Of a stretch of 64,000 nt of DNA, positions 60,961 through 64,000 are shown in pieces; the first letter of the stretch is position 1, and every line of letters starts with the position of its first letter. The DNA comes from PR03 sp964353555 (GTDB taxonomy: Bacteria > Myxococcota_A > UBA9160 > PR03), in contig CAYGWM010000002.1 of assembly GCA_964353555.1 (NCBI GenBank), forward strand, positions 1 to 64,000, read 5' to 3'. A program made the translations under genes and the position numbers. The notes beneath the pieces were generated by a model. That model did no database searches, had not been told where the DNA came from, and was given only the letters and a program-made list of their open reading frames with translations.

Positions 60961-62742
60961 TTGTGCGGAGTCGAGGACGCGTTGATTGAAGCGATTCAAG
61001 ACTACCGGCGGCTGCGCGCGCTGCTGGTCGATACCGACGCGGCGGCCAGTGCACGCGTCGCAGCGGAGTTGCGCGCGCGAGGCATGCTGGTCGTGACCTG
61101 CACCGATGCGCCCAGCGCGCTTCGCAGCATGCACGAGGACGGCGCCGACGTGGTGTTGCTGGCGACTCCGCTCGGCGACACCGACTGGATCGCCGCGGCC
61201 GCCGCGCTGAAGGGCGGGATGGCACCGCCTGCACTGCTGGTGCTCGACGGCACTGGCCAGGCCTCGGAACTGGGACGCGTGCTGCCAGCGGATCGCGCGC
61301 CCGACGCGGTCGTGGCGCGCTCGGCTGGCACCGCGGAACTGCTGTACTGGATGGGCGAAGTGCTGGGCCCGATGGGCGCTGCGGGACCTTGCTTCCCCGA
61401 GATCCTGGTGGCGCTGCGCGCGCGCGGAGATTCCGGGGTCCTCGAGGTGCGCGGCGGGGGCGTCTGCACACGAGTCCTGATGCGAGACGGCGCGCCTGTT
61501 TTCGCTGAGGGCGGCGCGCTGCGTGAGACGCTCGGTCGCATGTTGCTGCGACGCGGTGCGCTGACAGAGGCCGAGTACATCCGGGTGATCGAGCGGATGA
61601 CCGAGCGCTTGATCGAGAACGAAGCCACGCGCATGGGCGAGGTGCTCGTCGAACTCGGTCTGCTGACGCCGCAGGACGTCGTCGACGCGCTGTCGATCCA
61701 GGTCCGCGAGAAGGTCATCCGCTGCTTCCAGTGGCCGCACTTCGAGCACCACTTCGAGCTGCTGGATGCGCCGCCCGACGCGGGGCTCGCCTATGCCTGC
61801 CCGCCGGTGGAAGCGCTGGTGCTCGCGGGAATGCGCGAACACTTCGACGCCGCGCGCATCGCGCCGCTCTTCGCCGCGCACGCCGCGATGCGTGCCCGGC
61901 TGCTGCGCGGCGCCGAAGAGACCGCGCTGCGATTCCAGGCAACGCCCGCGGAGCAGCGTCTGCTCCGCGAAATCAACGGCGAGCGAACGCTCGCTGAACT
62001 TCGCGACGGCTCTTGCCTCGACGCCGCGCATTCGGCGCCGCTCCTCGCAGCACTGATCGTGACGCGAGCGCTCGATCTGGCGGTACCGGCGACGCCATAT
62101 CGCGTCGCCCGACCGCCGGTCGCCGCGCCGGTGCGCGTGCCTGTGCGGCGCGCGACTTCGCACGCCACGCCTCCGGCGCCGATTCCCGTGCGGCCTTGCC
62201 CCGCGAGCGCGGTATCGCTCTCGAGTCTGCGCCGCGAGCTGGCCAAATCCCGCAACGCGCCGATCGCCGTGCCGCCCACCCGCCCCGCGGACGAACGCAG
62301 CGCCCGGATCGAAGCCGAACGAGCGTTTCGGCACGGCATTCAGATGCTCGAGCAGTCGGCGCTCGGCGGTGCGCAGAAGGCGTTCGCGCTCGCGTGCGAG
62401 CGGAATGGCGACGAGCCCGAGTACAGGATGTTCGAGGCGTGGGTGCAGGTGCTGAGCGTCAAGGACGAGGAGATGCGCCGCGCCGCGCGCGCCGAGACGA
62501 CGATATGGGCTCGGCGCGTGCTCGACCGCGATCACGACTCGGTCCGTGCGCAGACGATCCTCGGTCAGCTCGAGATCGCCGCGGGCGATCTCGACGGCGC
62601 CGAGCGCCACTTCCGCCACGCGCTGCGCGTTGCGCCCAAAGACCGCGACGCGCTGCGCGGCGCCCGTTCGGTCGAGCGCCGCCGCAGCGAGCAGCCGGCG
62701 CCGGCGAAACCCGCAAAGCCCGAGAAACCGAAGAAGCGCTAG
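60961..62742 (+). CDS. Degenerate receiver / DUF4388 / TPR protein
   Basis: A 593-aa protein. Residues 17-130 look like a response-regulator receiver, but the phospho-acceptor Asp is replaced (VVLLATPLGD). Residues about 140-300 contain a DUF4388 (PATAN-like) domain: GDSGVLEVRGGG, AEGGALRETLGRMLLRRGALTEAEY. A proline-rich linker (about 375-450) precedes TPR-like repeats (about 455-570), and the tail is Lys/Pro-rich (PAKPAKPEKPKKR). DUF4388 proteins are common in Myxococcota and relatives and are linked to motility or signalling. TTG at 60961 has AAAGGAG 5 nt upstream. Confidence 0.8.
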   Translation: MCGVEDALIEAIQDYRRLRALLVDTDAAASARVAAELRARGMLVVTCTDAPSALRSMHEDGADVVLLATPLGDTDWIAAAAALKGGMAPPALLVLDGTGQASELGRVLPADRAPDAVVARSAGTAELLYWMGEVLGPMGAAGPCFPEILVALRARGDSGVLEVRGGGVCTRVLMRDGAPVFAEGGALRETLGRMLLRRGALTEAEYIRVIERMTERLIENEATRMGEVLVELGLLTPQDVVDALSIQVREKVIRCFQWPHFEHHFELLDAPPDAGLAYACPPVEALVLAGMREHFDAARIAPLFAAHAAMRARLLRGAEETALRFQATPAEQRLLREINGERTLAELRDGSCLDAAHSAPLLAALIVTRALDLAVPATPYRVARPPVAAPVRVPVRRATSHATPPAPIPVRPCPASAVSLSSLRRELAKSRNAPIAVPPTRPADERSARIEAERAFRHGIQMLEQSALGGAQKAFALACERNGDEPEYRMFEAWVQVLSVKDEEMRRAARAETTIWARRVLDRDHDSVRAQTILGQLEIAAGDLDGAERHFRHALRVAPKDRDALRGARSVERRRSEQPAPAKPAKPEKPKKR

Positions 62743-62844
62743 GAGCCTGCCTCGGGATGCGCGGTCGTGCCTGGGGCCGAACGTCGCGCCCCTGCGCCCC
62801 ACGCGTCGGCTTTCGAGAGACAGGATCCATGTTGGGCCAGTCGC

Positions 62845-63732
62845 CTAGCGGTGCAGCGCGATCGCCCACGCGATTGCAAGCGCGGCGAGTGCGCTCGACC
62901 CGGCGATCATTTGGAGCGCGCATGACCCGAGCCAGCGCGCCGGCAGCGCCGACGCGATCCCACCGAGCGCTACCCCCGCCACGAGCCCGAATCCGTGCGC
63001 CCAGATGTCGACGCGTTCGCCCTCGGTCCCGAGCATCGCGAGCAGCGCGAGGGCGGCGCCGATCGGCAGCCACACGGGCCGCCCGCGCAGCGAAGCACGC
63101 CGAAGCGCGAGCGCATGACCGACCAGCAGGCCGAGCGCCCCGAACACGGCCGTCGAGGCACCGATCGTCGCATGCGACGGCGCCTGCACGAGCGCATTGG
63201 CGATGTTGCCGAGCGCGCCTGCCGCGAGCGCGAGCGCGCCGCCGAAGCCGAAGCCGAACGCACGGAACACCGCGGAGAGGAACAGCGCCCCAGCAGTCGC
63301 GTTGCCGAGCACGTGCGCGAAGTCGGCATGCAGCGTCAGTGCGGTGACCGCGCGCCAGGATTCTCCCGCGACGATGCGCGACGCCTCGGCGCTGCCGCGC
63401 TCGCCGAATGCCGAGTCCGATCGGCCAGCGGGTCCCGTCGCGGCGAACAGCGCGAGCAGGAAGGCCGCGACGACGAGTGCGTGACCGCCGGCATTTGCGT
63501 CGATCGGCGCGGGCAGAGCGGGTGGAGGCGGGCTCTCGTTCTCGCGCTGCCAGACGGCCAACGCGTGCTCCGCGCTCGGCACGTCGCTCGCTGCAACTTC
63601 GACGGTGAAGCCCGCAGGGCTGCCGCGCACAAGCGTGCTCAGACCCTCGGCGCTGAGCACCAGCACCCACTCGTCCACCTGCGCACGGCGTCGCGACACG
63701 CGCAGCACGACGAGCTCGTCGGTTTCGTCCAT
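62845..63732 (-). CDS. Rhomboid intramembrane serine protease
   Basis: A 295-aa protein. Residues 1-80 are a soluble N-domain. Then six to seven helices follow with rhomboid hallmarks: HADFAHVLGN (His135-x4-His140-x3-Asn144), the nucleophile Ser193 in GASTAVFG (the usual GxSG is GAST here) and the catalytic His246 in DIWAHGFGLVAG. It probably cleaves membrane-anchored substrates. The start at 63732 lies 25 bp after the histidine-kinase stop, and the longer frame would overlap that gene. Confidence 0.87.
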   Translation of the reverse strand: MDETDELVVLRVSRRRAQVDEWVLVLSAEGLSTLVRGSPAGFTVEVAASDVPSAEHALAVWQRENESPPPPALPAPIDANAGGHALVVAAFLLALFAATGPAGRSDSAFGERGSAEASRIVAGESWRAVTALTLHADFAHVLGNATAGALFLSAVFRAFGFGFGGALALAAGALGNIANALVQAPSHATIGASTAVFGALGLLVGHALALRRASLRGRPVWLPIGAALALLAMLGTEGERVDIWAHGFGLVAGVALGGIASALPARWLGSCALQMIAGSSALAALAIAWAIALHR

Positions 63733-63757
63733 GGCCGGCCGAGCATCGCACAGGCTC

Positions 63758-64000
63758 TCAGCTGCGCGTCGTTCCCAGCTCCGGATCGAAGTCCCCATGC
63801 GGCGGCAGATGCGCGACGAAGCACGCGCCGCCATCGGTCATGGGACGCAGCTCCAGCACACCGCCGTGTTCGCGCACGATGTCGAACGCGATCGAGAGCC
63901 CGAGCCCGGTGCCGCGCTCGGGGCCCTTGGTGGTGAAGAAGGGATCGAAGATGCGGTGGCGCAGCGCTGCGGGCACGCCCGGGCCGTCGTCGCGCACACT
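63758..64000 (-). CDS. Sensor histidine kinase, C-terminal end only
   Basis: The last 80 codons of a gene that begins beyond the window. The sequence RDDGPGVPAALRHRIFDPFFTT is the G1/F box and ERGTGLGLSIAFDIVREHGG the G2 box of an HK ATPase domain. The end DFDPELGTTRS is an ordinary tail. It may be co-transcribed with the rhomboid gene. The sensor domain and partner are not visible. Confidence 0.9.
   Translation of the reverse strand, partial: SVRDDGPGVPAALRHRIFDPFFTTKGPERGTGLGLSIAFDIVREHGGVLELRPMTDGGACFVAHLPPHGDFDPELGTTRS

Overview
The window is a GC-rich bacterial chromosome segment with dense, often overlapping genes and frequent GTG and TTG starts. Gene order points to the old Deltaproteobacteria (Myxococcota, Desulfobacterota or a related lineage): secA-argJ, rpsB-tsf-pyrH-frr-uppS-dxr-rseP, ilvC-psd-pssA-leuA, and leuB-usg-truA-rplM-rpsI. 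DUF4388, PilZ, GGDEF and exosortase proteins agree with this. A 100-N gap inside tsf is flanked by an exact 55-bp duplication. This is what an unresolved k-mer overlap looks like, so the sequence is probably a draft or metagenome-derived scaffold.

Region 1 (1-18.4 kb) is accessory and builds cell-surface polysaccharide. It starts with a secreted FG-GAP protein and three different methyltransferases. A six-gene minus-strand operon follows: a GT4 glycosyltransferase, Wzm and Wzt of an ABC polysaccharide exporter, a DUF4214/coiled-coil/methyltransferase protein, a second GT4 enzyme and a double-GT4 fusion. An exosortase-EpsI fusion and GDP-mannose 4,6-dehydratase diverge from it. The region ends with a GT-C/TPR membrane protein. 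The most interesting idea here is that the coiled-coil methyltransferase works as a chain-length ruler and capping enzyme for the ABC exporter. It would be analogous to WbdD but with the domain order reversed, and its coil carries a recent-looking 63-bp duplication.

Region 2 (18.4-20.1 kb) is a scar. It holds a mosaic of integrase and nucleotidyltransferase fragments, a possible tRNA-like 3' remnant, an SCP2 protein and a tRNA-Asp gene.

Region 3 (20.2-30.1 kb) carries housekeeping and signalling genes: a PleD-like diguanylate cyclase, a small membrane protein, rarA, nadK-recN, an FHA protein, secA and argJ.

Region 4 (30.3-46.3 kb) is one long plus-strand core block: translation (rpsB, tsf, frr, rplM, rpsI), UMP kinase, isoprenoid and lipid-carrier synthesis (uppS, dxr), rseP, tsaB, branched-chain amino acids (ilvC, leuA, leuB), phospholipid synthesis (psd, pssA), a catalytically degenerate Asd/USG-1 homologue and truA. 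cdsA is missing from its usual place between uppS and dxr.

Region 5 (46.4-64 kb) is mixed: a Nudix hydrolase, pyrG, tRNA-Val(CAC) and tRNA-Arg(CCG), ilvBN on the minus strand, a GT1 glycosyltransferase, a radical-SAM remnant, uvrA, a probably exported isoaspartyl methyltransferase, an enoyl-CoA hydratase, a PilZ protein, an M20 peptidase, a monohaem secreted protein, a DUF4388 protein, a rhomboid protease and the end of a sensor histidine kinase. No CRISPR array, intact insertion sequence or prophage was seen. All function calls rest on reading motifs and gene order; no database search was run.
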